Shown: one piece after another, positions 8,140-18,737 of the stretch | Layout: each line of letters opens with the position of its first letter | Position numbering within the stretch: position 1 is the stretch's first letter | DNA from: Rhodothalassium salexigens DSM 2132 | GTDB taxonomy: Bacteria; Pseudomonadota; Alphaproteobacteria; Sphingomonadales; Rhodothalassiaceae | Direction of reading: 5' to 3' | Assembly (NCBI RefSeq): GCF_004341375.1 | Contig: NZ_SLXO01000001.1 | Span: forward strand, 186,001-250,000 | Length of the DNA stretch: 64,000 bases | Program-made: the position numbers and the translations under genes | Notes under the pieces: generated by a model | What the model was told of the DNA's origin: nothing | The model's input: only the letters and a program-made list of their open reading frames with translations | Database searches by the model: none

Positions 8140-9642
8140 ATGAATACCGACCTGGGCCACTTCATCGGCGGGCATCATGTGGCCGGCACGTCCGGTCGCC
8201 GGGGCGATGTGTTCAATCCGTCCACGGGCGAGGTGCAGGCGACCGTCGCCTTCGCTGCCCGCGCCGAGGTGGAAGCCGCCATCGCCGACGCCGAGACGGC
8301 CTTCGCCCACTGGTCGGCGACCCCGGTGGTCAAGCGCGCCAACACGATGTTCCGGTTTCGCGAGTTGGTGATGGGCGAGCAGGAGAGCCTGGCGCGTATG
8401 CTCGCCTCCCAGCATGGCAAGGTGTTCGCCGACGCCATGGGCGATGTGCGCCGGGGCCTCGACGTGATCGATTTCGCCTGCGGCATCCCGCACTTCATGA
8501 AGGGCGAGTATTCCAATAACGTCTCCACCGGCATCGACCTTTATTCCATGCGCAAGCCCCTGGGCGTGGTGGCGGCGATCACGCCGTTCAACTTCCCGGC
8601 GATGATCCCGATGTGGATGGTCGGCGTCGCCATCGCCTGCGGCAATGCGGTGGTGTTGAAGCCGAGCGAGAAGACCCCTGGCGTGCCGCTGCGTCTGGCC
8701 GAATTGATGGTCGAGGCCGGCGCGCCAGAGGGCGTGCTGAACGTGGTCAATGGCGACAAAGAAGCCGTCGACACGCTGCTGGAGGACCCGCGCGTCAAGG
8801 CGGTCAGCTTCGTGGGCTCGACCGATATCGCGCGCCACGTCTATGCCACCGGCACCGCCCACGGCAAACGCGTCCAGGCCATGGGCGGGGCCAAGAACCA
8901 CATGATCGTGCTGCCCGACGCCGACATGGACCAGGTGGTCGACGCGCTGATCGGCTCGGCCTTCGGCTCGGCGGGCGAGCGCTGCATGGCCAATCCGGTC
9001 GCCGTGCCGGTGGGCGACGACCTGGCCGACGCGCTGGTCGAACGGCTGGTGCCGCGCATCCAGGCGCTCAAGATCGGCCCGTCGCTCGACGCCGAGATGG
9101 ACTTGGGGCCTTTGGTCACCGACGCCCATTGGCAGCGCGTCAAGGGCTATATCGACCTGGGCGTGGAAGAGGGGGCCGAACTGGTGGTCGACGGCCGCGA
9201 CTATCGCGTCCCGACTCAGGGCTATGAGAAAGGGTTCTATATGGGCGGGTCGCTGTTCGATCGGGTGACGCCGGCGATGACCAGCTACCAGGATGAGATC
9301 TTCGGCCCGGTGTTGCAGATCGTCCGCGCGGCCACGCCCGAAGCGGCCGTGCGCTTGCCGAGCGCGCACCGCTATGGCAATGGCACCAGCATCTTCACCA
9401 ATGACGGCGACGCGGCGCGCGAATTTGCCGACAAGGTGGAGGTGGGCATGGTCGGCATCAACGTGCCGATCCCGGTGCCGCTGGCCTTCCACACCTTCGG
9501 CGGCTGGAAGGCGTCGGCGTTCGGCGACATCAACCAGCATGGCGAGGCCGGGGTGCGCTTCTTCACCAAGACCAAGACGGTGACCAGCCGCTGGCCCGGC
9601 GGCATCCGCGGCGGTGCCGACTTCACCATCCCCACCGCCTGA
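8140..9642 (+). CDS. mmsA: Methylmalonate-semialdehyde dehydrogenase (CoA-acylating)
   Basis: Oxidises methylmalonate semialdehyde (and malonate semialdehyde) to propionyl-CoA or acetyl-CoA with NAD and CoA; last steps of valine and myo-inositol degradation. 500 residues, family-typical. Seen: oxyanion Asn in TPFNFPAM (about N151), catalytic Cys in AGERCMA (about C282), and GGAKNH (about 249-254), where other aldehyde dehydrogenases carry the general-base Glu; that replacement is characteristic of the CoA-acylating class. Start supported by GGGGAGA. The nearby isobutyryl-CoA dehydrogenase-like gene supports the valine role. Confidence 0.94.
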   Translation: MNTDLGHFIGGHHVAGTSGRRGDVFNPSTGEVQATVAFAARAEVEAAIADAETAFAHWSATPVVKRANTMFRFRELVMGEQESLARMLASQHGKVFADAMGDVRRGLDVIDFACGIPHFMKGEYSNNVSTGIDLYSMRKPLGVVAAITPFNFPAMIPMWMVGVAIACGNAVVLKPSEKTPGVPLRLAELMVEAGAPEGVLNVVNGDKEAVDTLLEDPRVKAVSFVGSTDIARHVYATGTAHGKRVQAMGGAKNHMIVLPDADMDQVVDALIGSAFGSAGERCMANPVAVPVGDDLADALVERLVPRIQALKIGPSLDAEMDLGPLVTDAHWQRVKGYIDLGVEEGAELVVDGRDYRVPTQGYEKGFYMGGSLFDRVTPAMTSYQDEIFGPVLQIVRAATPEAAVRLPSAHRYGNGTSIFTNDGDAAREFADKVEVGMVGINVPIPVPLAFHTFGGWKASAFGDINQHGEAGVRFFTKTKTVTSRWPGGIRGGADFTIPTA

Positions 9643-9667
9643 GCCACGGACAGACGGACCCGCGACC

Positions 9668-10651
9668 ATGACCATCCTGATAACCGGCAGCAGCGGCCAT
9701 CTGGGCGAAGCCTTGATGCGCCTGTGCGCGACCCGCGGCCTTGCCGCCCGGGGGCTCGACGTCAAGCCGGGCCCCTATACCGACCTGGTCGGCTCGATCG
9801 ACGACCGCGCGGTGGTCGCGCGCGCCATGGCCGGCGTGCGCGGCGTGCTGCACGCGGCGACCCTGCACAAACCCCATGTGGTCACCCATGCGGCGCAGGC
9901 GTTCGTCGACGTCAATGTCTCGGGCACGCTGGCCCTGTTGGAAGCCGCGGTGGCGGAACGCGTCGCCGCCTTCGTCTTCACCAGCACCACCAGCGCCTTC
10001 GGCTCGGCGCTGACACCGGGGCCGGAGGCGCCGGCGGCGTGGATCACCGAGGACGTGATCGGCGCGCCCAAGAACATCTACGGCGCCACCAAGACGGCGG
10101 CCGAAGGCTTGTGCCACCTGTTCCACCGCCAGCACGGGCTCGCCTGTGTGGTGTTGCGCACCTCGCGCTTCTTTCCCGAACAAGACGACAACCGCGCTCA
10201 CCGCCTGGCGTTCGACGACACCAATCTCAAGGCCAACGAGTTCCTGCACCGCCGGGTCGACCTGGAAGACGCGGCCGAGGCGCATCTGCTGGCCCTGAGC
10301 TGCGCCGGCGAGATCGGTTTCGACCGGCTGATCGTCTCGGCGACGCCGCCCTTTGCGCGCGCCGAGGCCCAGGCCCTGCGCCGCGACCCCACCGGCGTGG
10401 TCGCCGCCCATGTGCCGGCCTATCGGGCGGTTTACCAGCGGCTTGGCTTTCGCCTGCCCGACGACATCGCGCGCGTCTATGACAATGCCCGGGCGCGCCG
10501 GGTGCTCGGCTGGCGGCCGCGCTACGATTTCGCCCGCGTGGTCGCGCAACTGGATCGCGGCGAGACGCCGGGCAGCGCGCTGGCGCGCGCCGTGGGCGCC
10601 AAGGGCTATCACGACCAGGTGTTCGCGGACGGGCCGTTCCCGGTCAATTGA
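9668..10651 (+). CDS. NAD-dependent epimerase/dehydratase family protein
   Basis: Extended short-chain dehydrogenase of 327 residues. The dinucleotide-binding motif TGSSGHLGE lies at the N-terminus, and the catalytic Tyr-Lys pair is in YGATKTAAE (about 138-146). A SSTTSAFGS-like Ser/Thr stretch precedes it. It reads like a UDP-glucose 4-epimerase-type SDR, but the substrate is unknown. ATG 9668 is preferred over the open frame starting at 9614 because it begins directly at the nucleotide-binding strand. It starts 25 bp after mmsA, possibly co-transcribed. Its last 43 bp overlap the convergent gene at 10609-11115. Confidence 0.8.
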   Translation: MTILITGSSGHLGEALMRLCATRGLAARGLDVKPGPYTDLVGSIDDRAVVARAMAGVRGVLHAATLHKPHVVTHAAQAFVDVNVSGTLALLEAAVAERVAAFVFTSTTSAFGSALTPGPEAPAAWITEDVIGAPKNIYGATKTAAEGLCHLFHRQHGLACVVLRTSRFFPEQDDNRAHRLAFDDTNLKANEFLHRRVDLEDAAEAHLLALSCAGEIGFDRLIVSATPPFARAEAQALRRDPTGVVAAHVPAYRAVYQRLGFRLPDDIARVYDNARARRVLGWRPRYDFARVVAQLDRGETPGSALARAVGAKGYHDQVFADGPFPVN

Positions 10652-11115
10652 AAGTCGCGCGCCCGGCGCCGTTCCTGCTTGACCGCGCGGATGCTGGCCC
10701 CAAGCGTTCGGGCGATCTCGCGATCCGGGCGTCCGGCCTTGATCTCGGCCAGCATGGCGCTGCGGCGCAGGGCGATGAACACCCCGAACGCCGACGGCAC
10801 GCTGATCGTGCCGCGCGCGTCGGTGCTGTCCAACAGCCGGCGATGCTCGGCCTCGGATAGCGACAGGTCATACTTGGCGTTGAAGCGGCCGCGATCCTGC
10901 GAGATGTAGATGTTGGCGCCGCTGTGGTCGAGCACGAAGCGGAAGAACCGCTCGAACCCGGAATTGTTGGACACCTCGGCGGCGGCGAACGGCAAGGCCG
11001 AGCGCACCGCCACCGGGTTCTTGTCGCAGAAGGTCACCAGCATCTCGAACGCCTGCGTTTCCGGCGCGGGCAGCCCCCGGAACAGTGTATTCAAGCCCCG
11101 ACAATCATTGCTCAT
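10609..11115 (-). CDS. Unknown protein with C-terminal helix-turn-helix-like segment
   Basis: 168 residues; I do not recognise the N-terminal part. It has no signal peptide or membrane segment. Residues about 120-155 (AEIKAGRPDREIARTLGAS, then IRAVKQERRRA) look like a helix-turn-helix: a short helix, an E-I-A-x-x-L-G core and a basic recognition helix, as in LuxR/sigma-like DNA-binding domains. It is divergent from the RhiA-like gene across 193 bp carrying inverted repeats, an arrangement typical of a regulator and its target. ATG 11115 chosen; codon use is less GC-extreme than in neighbours. Function is an inference from layout and one motif. Confidence 0.6.
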   Translation of the reverse strand: MSNDCRGLNTLFRGLPAPETQAFEMLVTFCDKNPVAVRSALPFAAAEVSNNSGFERFFRFVLDHSGANIYISQDRGRFNAKYDLSLSEAEHRRLLDSTDARGTISVPSAFGVFIALRRSAMLAEIKAGRPDREIARTLGASIRAVKQERRRARDFQLTGNGPSANTWS

Positions 11116-11134
11116 TTGGTTGAATCTCTTGGTA

Positions 11135-11200
11135 CGGATGATGTCATCCGCGTATTCATCGCATTAAATGAAATAAAAGCTTAGCGATGAACGGTTCATC
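11135..11200. promoter_or_regulatory. Inverted-repeat operator candidates with GATGA/TCATC half-sites
   Basis: CGGATGA-TG-TCATCCG (11135-11150) and GATGAAC-G-GTTCATC (11186-11200) are perfect 7-bp-arm inverted repeats sharing the half-site GATGA. A further lone TTCATCG lies at 11155-11161. They fill the AT-richer part of the spacer between the divergent regulator-like and RhiA-like genes, and most likely bind a dimeric regulator, plausibly the neighbouring helix-turn-helix protein. Confidence 0.55.
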
Positions 11201-11308
11201 CATATTAGGGATTCGCGCATCGGTTCAGGGTGGCACCCGCGTTTCGGGTTTTTCGATCACGATTATCGGCCCCGGGGCGTTTTTCACCCTTCCTGTACGG
11301 AGACCGAT

Positions 11309-11911
11309 ATGAGCACTTACAGCCTTACCTGCATCAACGACACCGAAAGCACCTGGACCTTCGGCTTGTTTCAAAAGCTGCCGAATTTCGAGGGCCTGGT
11401 GTCGTTGGCCTGGAAACGCTCGGCGGTGCCCCCCAAGGGCCAGGCGATCCTGCAATGGGACGTGGTTTTCAACGTCTCGATCACCGACTACAAGCAGACC
11501 AACGGCGTCGGGGTTTACACCTCGGAGCAGGTTCTCGACACCAATCTCGGCCAGGTCTGGGAGTGCCAGTTCGTCGACGGGTGTCAGCAACTGGTGCCGG
11601 CGGCCGACCAGTCGGGGGTCACCGGCGACGAGCTGCTGATCCGCAATCGGTCGGGCCGTCTGGGCAATCTGGGCGTCGGCATGTCGGGCAGTTCGGCGGT
11701 GCTGCAACCCGATGTGGAGGATAACGCGTCGGCGCAGTTCGTGGTCAAGCCGAAATACTATCTCGGTCTCTTCAACCGGTTGAAGAAGGGCGAGGTGATC
11801 AAGTCCAATGTGGCAGTGGGGCCGATTAACCTGGTCTATGGCTCCGGGCGCACCGAGATGACCGCGACGGCCGCGATGGCGGGGGCGACGATCTCGTTGA
11901 CCCACGACTGA
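11309..11911 (+). CDS. RhiA-like small protein of unknown function
   Basis: 200 residues starting STYSLTCINDTESTWTF, a beginning I associate with RhiA-type proteins (first described as rhizosphere-induced in Rhizobium leguminosarum) and related small beta-rich proteins; recalled resemblance, not a search result. There is no signal peptide; beta-prone segments alternate throughout, with three Cys at about positions 8, 89 and 94. Start ATG 11309 with GGAGA upstream. The leader contains ACCCG-CGTTT-CGGGT followed by Ts (about 11232-11250) and GCCCCGGGGCGTTTTT (about 11269-11284), so transcription may be attenuated. It is probably controlled together with the divergent helix-turn-helix gene. Confidence 0.6.
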   Translation: MSTYSLTCINDTESTWTFGLFQKLPNFEGLVSLAWKRSAVPPKGQAILQWDVVFNVSITDYKQTNGVGVYTSEQVLDTNLGQVWECQFVDGCQQLVPAADQSGVTGDELLIRNRSGRLGNLGVGMSGSSAVLQPDVEDNASAQFVVKPKYYLGLFNRLKKGEVIKSNVAVGPINLVYGSGRTEMTATAAMAGATISLTHD

Positions 11912-11926
11912 TCGGCTGATCCGGTC

Positions 11927-11958
11927 GGCGGCGGCATCCTCCCCCCGGTGCCGCCGCC
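11927..11958 (+). terminator. Strong hairpin after the RhiA-like gene
   Basis: Perfect 10-bp stem GGCGGCGGCA / TGCCGCCGCC (11927-11936 with 11949-11958) with a 12-nt loop, 15 bp after the stop codon. There is no T-run, so it is a transcript-end stabiliser or a weak terminator rather than a classical one. Confidence 0.4.
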
Positions 11959-12053
11959 CCTCTGGCGTTGTCATCGGCTGTCCGCGCCCCAATCTCGTCA
12001 CAATGTCCCGGCACCTGCCGGTGACGGTTGCAACCCAAACGGTAGGACGCGCC

Positions 12054-13082
12054 ATGACGGGAGTGAAAACGACAGTGATGGCCCTGGCCTTGGCCTCAAT
12101 CCTGTGGTCGCCGAGCGCCGCGCGCGCGATCGACGATGGCGCGATGGCCGTCTTCGACGCGGTGATCGACGCGGCGCCTGCGGGCTATCGTCAGTTGGAC
12201 GAACCGGACGACGACCCGCTCGAAGCGCAGCAAGAGCAGCTTGAGGCCCGGTTGGCGGAAGACGACAACCGGGACACCCGCTTGGCGCTGGTGCGTGTAC
12301 TGCGCGACCGGGGCAAGGCGAAGAAGGGCCTCAAGGTTCTGAGTCCGTTGCTCGAAGCCGCGCCCAATGACGAGGCGTTGCAGCAGGTGCGCAACGATCT
12401 GATGGTCACCTGGGTGCGCAATGCCGGCGTGTTCGGTAAGATGCGTGCCGGCGGCCGGTTCAAGGAGGCGTGCGAGGCGGATCTGGCGCGCGATCCGGAA
12501 AACGGCACCGCGCTGTTGTGTCTGGCGCGCTATTACGAGAACGCGCCTGCGGTCGCCGGCGGTTCGCAAGACCAGGCCCGCGCCTTGCTCGACCGGCTCG
12601 AAACCGTCGACCGCCACGGATATTGGATGATGCGCGCCGAACTGTTGGGCGATGAGGATCTTGACGCCCGGTCGGCCGCCTATGCCAAGGCGATCGCCGC
12701 GCGCCCCGACCGCCAGGCCATGCTGTTCGCCGCCAAATGGCACATCAAGCAGGGGGTGTTCGGCGATGCCTTCACCTATCTCGCCCGGGTGCTCGACCAA
12801 CAGCCCGACAACCGCATGGCGCTCTACCAATTGGGGCGGACAGCGGCCCGCTCGGGCGACCGGCTCGCCGCCGGCGAGGCCGCGCTTTTGCGGTTTCTGG
12901 CCGGCCCGACGCGGTTGCGCGGCGACGACTATCGCGCGCGGGCCCATGCCTATCTGGGCTATATCTATGGCCGGCAGGGCGATGTGGGCGCGGCCAAGCG
13001 CGCGTTCGACCGGGCGCTAGCGCTCGACGACAAGCTGGCCATCGCTGCGGAAGGCCGGGCTCGGCTGGCTCGTCAGGGCTAA
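12054..13082 (+). CDS. Secreted TPR-repeat protein, function unknown
   Basis: 342 residues with a signal peptide (KTTVMALALASILW, cleavage near ARAIDDG), so periplasmic. The body is helical with tetratricopeptide-like units: LVRVLRDRGKAKKGLKVL, LLCLARYYENAP, and a clear final repeat AHAYLGYIYGRQGD then AAKRAFDRALALD near the C-terminus. No catalytic motif; a scaffolding or assembly role is only what TPR proteins commonly do. ATG 12054 chosen over 12003 because it has GGTAGGA upstream and begins the signal peptide. It follows the RhiA-like gene by 142 bp. Confidence 0.7.
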   Translation: MTGVKTTVMALALASILWSPSAARAIDDGAMAVFDAVIDAAPAGYRQLDEPDDDPLEAQQEQLEARLAEDDNRDTRLALVRVLRDRGKAKKGLKVLSPLLEAAPNDEALQQVRNDLMVTWVRNAGVFGKMRAGGRFKEACEADLARDPENGTALLCLARYYENAPAVAGGSQDQARALLDRLETVDRHGYWMMRAELLGDEDLDARSAAYAKAIAARPDRQAMLFAAKWHIKQGVFGDAFTYLARVLDQQPDNRMALYQLGRTAARSGDRLAAGEAALLRFLAGPTRLRGDDYRARAHAYLGYIYGRQGDVGAAKRAFDRALALDDKLAIAAEGRARLARQG

Positions 13083-13197
13083 CCGCCACGGCCGAAGGCC
13101 GGACCAGCCGACCAGACGACGGATGCCCCGGGCGACGGATCGCCCCGGTCGGCGCAGCCGCGGCCACGCCGGCGCTGGGCGTAGCGGCGCCGGTCGC

Positions 13198-13548
13198 CTA
13201 GTTGCGCAGGCGCGGGCCCAGATCGTACATGTCGCCCTGCAACGCACCGAACATGTCGGGAACGTCGGGATGACTGACCGGCCGGCCGCTGGTGTCGGGC
13301 AACAGGTTTTGCTGGCTCACATAGGCGATGTAGGTGGTCTCAGCGTTTTCGGCCAGCAGGTGATAGAAGGGCTGATCCTTGGCCGGTCGCATGGCCTCCG
13401 GGATCGCCTGATACCATTCCTCGCAATTGTCGAATTCGGGGTCGACATCGAAGATGACGCCCCGGAACGGAAACAGGCGGTGTTTGACCACTTGGCCCAG
13501 AGAAAACAGGATCTCGCGGGTGATGATCGGCGTATCGGCTGAAACCAT
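13198..13548 (-). CDS. hspQ: Heat shock protein HspQ / YccV-like DNA-binding protein
   Basis: 116 residues (105 in E. coli). It has the family's opening FSLGQVVKHRLFPFRGVIFDVDP, here quoted as FSLGQVVKHR then FRGVIFDVDP, the central WYQAIPEAMR and PFYHLLAEN, and the diagnostic C-terminal end PRLRN. HspQ is a Lon protease specificity factor and binds hemimethylated DNA. ATG 13548 chosen; the frame stays open to a TTG at 13590, which would add 14 residues. The gene is monocistronic and convergent with the TPR gene across 115 bp. Confidence 0.85.
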   Translation of the reverse strand: MVSADTPIITREILFSLGQVVKHRLFPFRGVIFDVDPEFDNCEEWYQAIPEAMRPAKDQPFYHLLAENAETTYIAYVSQQNLLPDTSGRPVSHPDVPDMFGALQGDMYDLGPRLRN

Positions 13549-13742
13549 GACGGCGCCCACTCTTCTCTTGTTGACACGCAGGAGCGACAAACGGTGATCG
13601 CTGTCTCGGCTGCGAATGCGACCGCTTCCCCGTACCCAGGGTAGGGACGCATCGCCCCAGTTAAAAGAGATGGCGTTTAAGAAATCGTGGCCGAGCGGTC
13701 GACGGTGTCGGCCGCGCCCGCGTCGGGGCGCTTCAGGGCCGG

Positions 13743-15545
13743 TCAGAACCCGGCGTCGTCGATATCGAGCGCGCTGCGGTCGTGGCTTTCAAGAATCGCG
13801 GCCTGCGCGTCGGCGCGCGGGATTTCCTGGGCGGCGAAGAAGCGCGCGGCCGCCAGTTTGCCCTCATAGAACGCCCGGTCGCCCGCCGCCGGCCCGGCGT
13901 CGAGGGCGGCGGCGGCGACCAGCGCTTGGCGCAGCCACATCCAGCCGATCACCGTATGCCCCATCATGTCCAGATAGGGCGTCGAGTTGGCCAAGGCGGT
14001 GGCCACGTCGCCCCCAGCGGCCAGCCGACCGAGGTCGGCGGTGATCAGCGCCGCCCGGCGCGCCAGCCGCGCCAGGGCGTTTCGCAGCGGCGCCACCGCG
14101 TGGACCGCCTCGGCCGCGGCAAGCGTCGCCTCGATCTCCGCCATCAGCGCCTTGAACGCCGCCCCGCCGTCGATCATCGCCTTGCGCCCCAGCAGGTCGA
14201 GACCCTGGATGCCGTTGGTGCCTTCGTGGATCGGGTTGAGACGATTGTCGCGATAGAGCCGCTCGACCGGGTAGTCGCGGGTGTAACCATAGCCGCCGAG
14301 CACCTGGATCGCCAATCGGTTGGCGTCAAGGCAGTACTCCGACGGCCATGCCTTGGCAATCGGGGTCAGGATGTCCAAAAGCCGGACCAGCGCGGCGCGC
14401 GCTTCGGCGTCTTCGGTCTGGTCGCGCTGGTCGATCAGGCGGGCGCAGTGCAGGGTCAGAGCCAAGGCCCCTTCCACATAGACCTTCTGCTGCATCAGCA
14501 TGCGCCGCACGTCGGCGTGTTCGATGATCGCCACCGGCGGGCTCGCCGGGTCCTTCTGATCCGGTCGCCGCCCCTGGGGTCGGTTGCGGGCATAGTCCAG
14601 GCTGTAGAGATAGCCGGCATAGCCCATCATGGTCGCCCCAAGGCCGACGCCCACCCGCGCCTCGTTCATCATGTGGAACATGTAGCTCAGGCCCTTATGG
14701 GGCTCGCCCACCAGTTCGCCCACGGCGCCGTCTCGTTCACCGAAGTTCAGCAGGCAGTTGGTGGTGCCGCGATAGCCCATCTTGTGGTTCAGCCCGGCCA
14801 ACGCCACATCATTGCGCGCGCCGACCTGACCGGCGTCGTCCACATGGTGTTTGGGCACGATGAACAGCGAGATCCCCTTGACCCCCGGCGGCGCGTCGGG
14901 AAGGCGGGCCAACACCAGATGGACGATGGTCTCGCTCAACTCGTGGTCGCCGCCCGAAATCCACATCTTGGCGCCCTTCAGGCGATAGCGGCCCGCGCCC
15001 ATCGGCTCGGCCCGGGTGCGGATGTCACCCAGCGACGACCCGGCCTGGGGCTCGCTCAGGCACATGGTGCCGAAAAATCGCCCTTCTAGCATGGGTTGTA
15101 GATAGCGCGACCGCTGATCCCGATTGCCATGGACGCTCAAAAGGTTCGCGGCGGCGATGGTCAGAAACGGATAGGCCGTGGTCGAGGCGTTGGCGCCGGT
15201 GAACAGGGCGGCGCAGGCTTGGGCGATGGTCCAGGGCAGGGCCATGCCGCCGTCCGCTTCGTCGCGATGGGCGGCCATGAACCCGGCGGCGACATAGGCA
15301 TCGAGCGCTTGCCCGATTTCCGGGATCATGTGCACGCGCTGACCATCGAAGCGCGGTTCTTCGGCGTCGGCCTTGGCAGCATGGGGAGCGAATTTGTCGA
15401 GCGCCAGGCGCTCCGCCGTATCGATCACCGCGTCGAAGGTGTCGCGGCCGTGATCGGCGAACCGCGGGTAGCTGGTCAGCGCCTCGGCGTCGAGCACTTC
15501 GTAGAGCTGAAACGCCAAATCGCGCCGATTGACGATACGATCCAT
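13743..15545 (-). CDS. Acyl-CoA dehydrogenase with C-terminal extension (DmdC/AcdB-like)
   Basis: 600 residues, much longer than the 380-residue class, with an N-terminal cap (MDRIVNRRDLAFQLYEVLDA) and a C-terminal acetyl-CoA-dehydrogenase-type domain after about 460. Flavin signature MCLSEPQAGSSLGDIRT; catalytic Glu in HEGTNGIQGLDLLGRK (about E441). This subgroup includes 3-methylmercaptopropionyl-CoA dehydrogenase (DmdC) and many broad-chain enzymes, so the substrate remains open. Start ATG 15545 has GGGGAAGGG just upstream. Monocistronic; divergent from the PAS protein gene. Confidence 0.85.
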   Translation of the reverse strand: MDRIVNRRDLAFQLYEVLDAEALTSYPRFADHGRDTFDAVIDTAERLALDKFAPHAAKADAEEPRFDGQRVHMIPEIGQALDAYVAAGFMAAHRDEADGGMALPWTIAQACAALFTGANASTTAYPFLTIAAANLLSVHGNRDQRSRYLQPMLEGRFFGTMCLSEPQAGSSLGDIRTRAEPMGAGRYRLKGAKMWISGGDHELSETIVHLVLARLPDAPPGVKGISLFIVPKHHVDDAGQVGARNDVALAGLNHKMGYRGTTNCLLNFGERDGAVGELVGEPHKGLSYMFHMMNEARVGVGLGATMMGYAGYLYSLDYARNRPQGRRPDQKDPASPPVAIIEHADVRRMLMQQKVYVEGALALTLHCARLIDQRDQTEDAEARAALVRLLDILTPIAKAWPSEYCLDANRLAIQVLGGYGYTRDYPVERLYRDNRLNPIHEGTNGIQGLDLLGRKAMIDGGAAFKALMAEIEATLAAAEAVHAVAPLRNALARLARRAALITADLGRLAAGGDVATALANSTPYLDMMGHTVIGWMWLRQALVAAAALDAGPAAGDRAFYEGKLAAARFFAAQEIPRADAQAAILESHDRSALDIDDAGF

Positions 15546-15706
15546 TTACCCTTCCCCTGCTATAACGTGCCCGCCATGGTTGTTTCGCCGTATCTCCCTG
15601 TGGTCGCTTGCCATGGTCTCGCTAAAGCTTCAAGTTTTTCAGTTTTTTGCCCGCGCTCTTGAGGGGGTTCCCATTCGAGAGTCGGGCCAGTGCGGAGGTT
15701 GCCGCC

Positions 15707-16255
15707 ATGCAGCCTTGGACCAACAAGCCCGGGGCAAATGCCCAGCCGGCTGATTCGTTCGATTTCCGGCGCCTGTCGATCGACGAGGGCCGTCGCCATC
15801 CCGCCTTTGCTCTGATCGGCGAAAGTTACGACATCTGGCGCACCTTGGCGACCGCGGCCGGCGTGCCGCTGAGTAGCGCTGCGCGTCCGACGGTGTTCGC
15901 ACGCCTGTTGCCGTTTACCGCGTGGATGACCGTCATCGACGACGGCGCGGACTTCGAATGGGTATCGCTCGGCGACCTCCAGGTTAATCACTTCGGCCGC
16001 GATATCGCCGGGCTGCGGATGTCCGAGGTGGTAGAGGTGCCCATGGACAGCAGCCGATTGGTGGCCGTGCACCGCACCGCGGTATTGGAGCGGGACGCGG
16101 TGTTTCTTCTGGCGCATCTCGACGATCAGGGCACGCACTACGAATGGGCGGGCGTGTTGTTGCCCTTGGCCGATGCTGCCGGCCGGGTGACCGACCTGCT
16201 GGGCGTCAGCAAAAGCCTCAACCGGCTGGAACGGCCGCGCGACGCGCTCGACTGA
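15707..16255 (+). CDS. PAS_5-family (DUF1457-like) PAS protein
   Basis: 182 residues, probably one PAS domain of the alphaproteobacterial PAS_5 type: LTAWMTVID-like central strand (FTAWMTVIDDG), LGDLQVNHFGRDIAGL helix, then HRTAVLERDAVFLLAHL and VLLPLADAAGRVTDLLGV strands. No transmitter or DNA-binding domain is attached, as is usual for these free-standing proteins, and their signal is generally unknown. ATG 15707 is set by GGAGG 9 nt upstream. It lies just upstream of the TPP riboswitch; a second PAS_5-like gene follows thiC. Confidence 0.7.
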   Translation: MQPWTNKPGANAQPADSFDFRRLSIDEGRRHPAFALIGESYDIWRTLATAAGVPLSSAARPTVFARLLPFTAWMTVIDDGADFEWVSLGDLQVNHFGRDIAGLRMSEVVEVPMDSSRLVAVHRTAVLERDAVFLLAHLDDQGTHYEWAGVLLPLADAAGRVTDLLGVSKSLNRLERPRDALD

Positions 16256-16317
16256 GCCAACCGGGGAGGGGCGCAGTAGCCATGGCTGGCAAACGGCGTC
16301 GCACCGCCCGCGCCCCC

Positions 16318-16346
16318 TTGCAAATCCGACCACGACGGTTCACATT
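16318..16346 (+). promoter_or_regulatory. Possible promoter of the thiC riboswitch transcript
   Basis: TTGCAA (16318-16323), a 17-nt spacer and CACATT (16341-16346) would place transcription start near 16353, a few bases before the aptamer P1 stem. The hexamers are weak matches; position is the main support. Confidence 0.25.
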
Positions 16347-16359
16347 GTCGGCGAAGAGA

Positions 16360-16466
16360 CGTTCCTAGGGGAGCCCTTCGGGGCTGAGAGTCCGCCGGCC
16401 GCTTGCGGAAGCCGAGCGGAGACCCTTTGGACCCGACCAGGTTCGCACCTGCGGGGGGAAGGAACG
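16360..16466 (+). promoter_or_regulatory. TPP (THI-box) riboswitch aptamer
   Basis: Thiamine-pyrophosphate aptamer in the thiC leader. P1 is CGTTCCT/AGGAACG (16360-16366 with 16460-16466). Conserved pieces in order: GGGGCTGAGAG (about 16379-16389), the variable P3 arm GCCGGCCGCTTGCGGAAGC, ACCCTTTGGACCCGACCAGG (about 16422-16441), and the GCGGGGGGAAGG 3' element (16451-16462). High TPP should switch thiC off. Confidence 0.95.
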
Positions 16467-16498
16467 GCCGCCCGCGTTGGTTGCCGGTGGGGGCTTGA

Positions 16499-18448
<1,950 letters not shown>

Positions 18449-18510
18449 CCCGGCCGGCACCGCCGGTCCGCCCCATGGGCCTGGCCACCAGCCAGCAACC
18501 GTTCGATCGA

Positions 18511-18540
18511 CCGCATCGGGAACTCCCCGGTGCGGTTTTT
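18511..18540 (+). terminator. Intrinsic terminator of thiC
   Basis: CCGCATCGGG / CCCGGTGCGG stem (18511-18520 with 18526-18535, one G-U pair), loop AACTC, then TTTTT. It starts 62 bp after the thiC stop. Confidence 0.9.
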
Positions 18541-18737
18541 CGTTGGAACGGCGCGGTCTGCGTCGAATGGGCGCCGGCCCAGGCACGGCCGGTCAGAGCA
18601 TAGCGCGCGCCGGGTCGGGCACGCCGCGTCGGTAGCAATGTTACGGCCCGCGCCGCCAACCCATTTGAAGCTTCTACCTTCCTGGGCATTTGTGGCAAGT
18701 TAAGGAAAATGACCCCCTCAACGCGATCCGACCCGAC

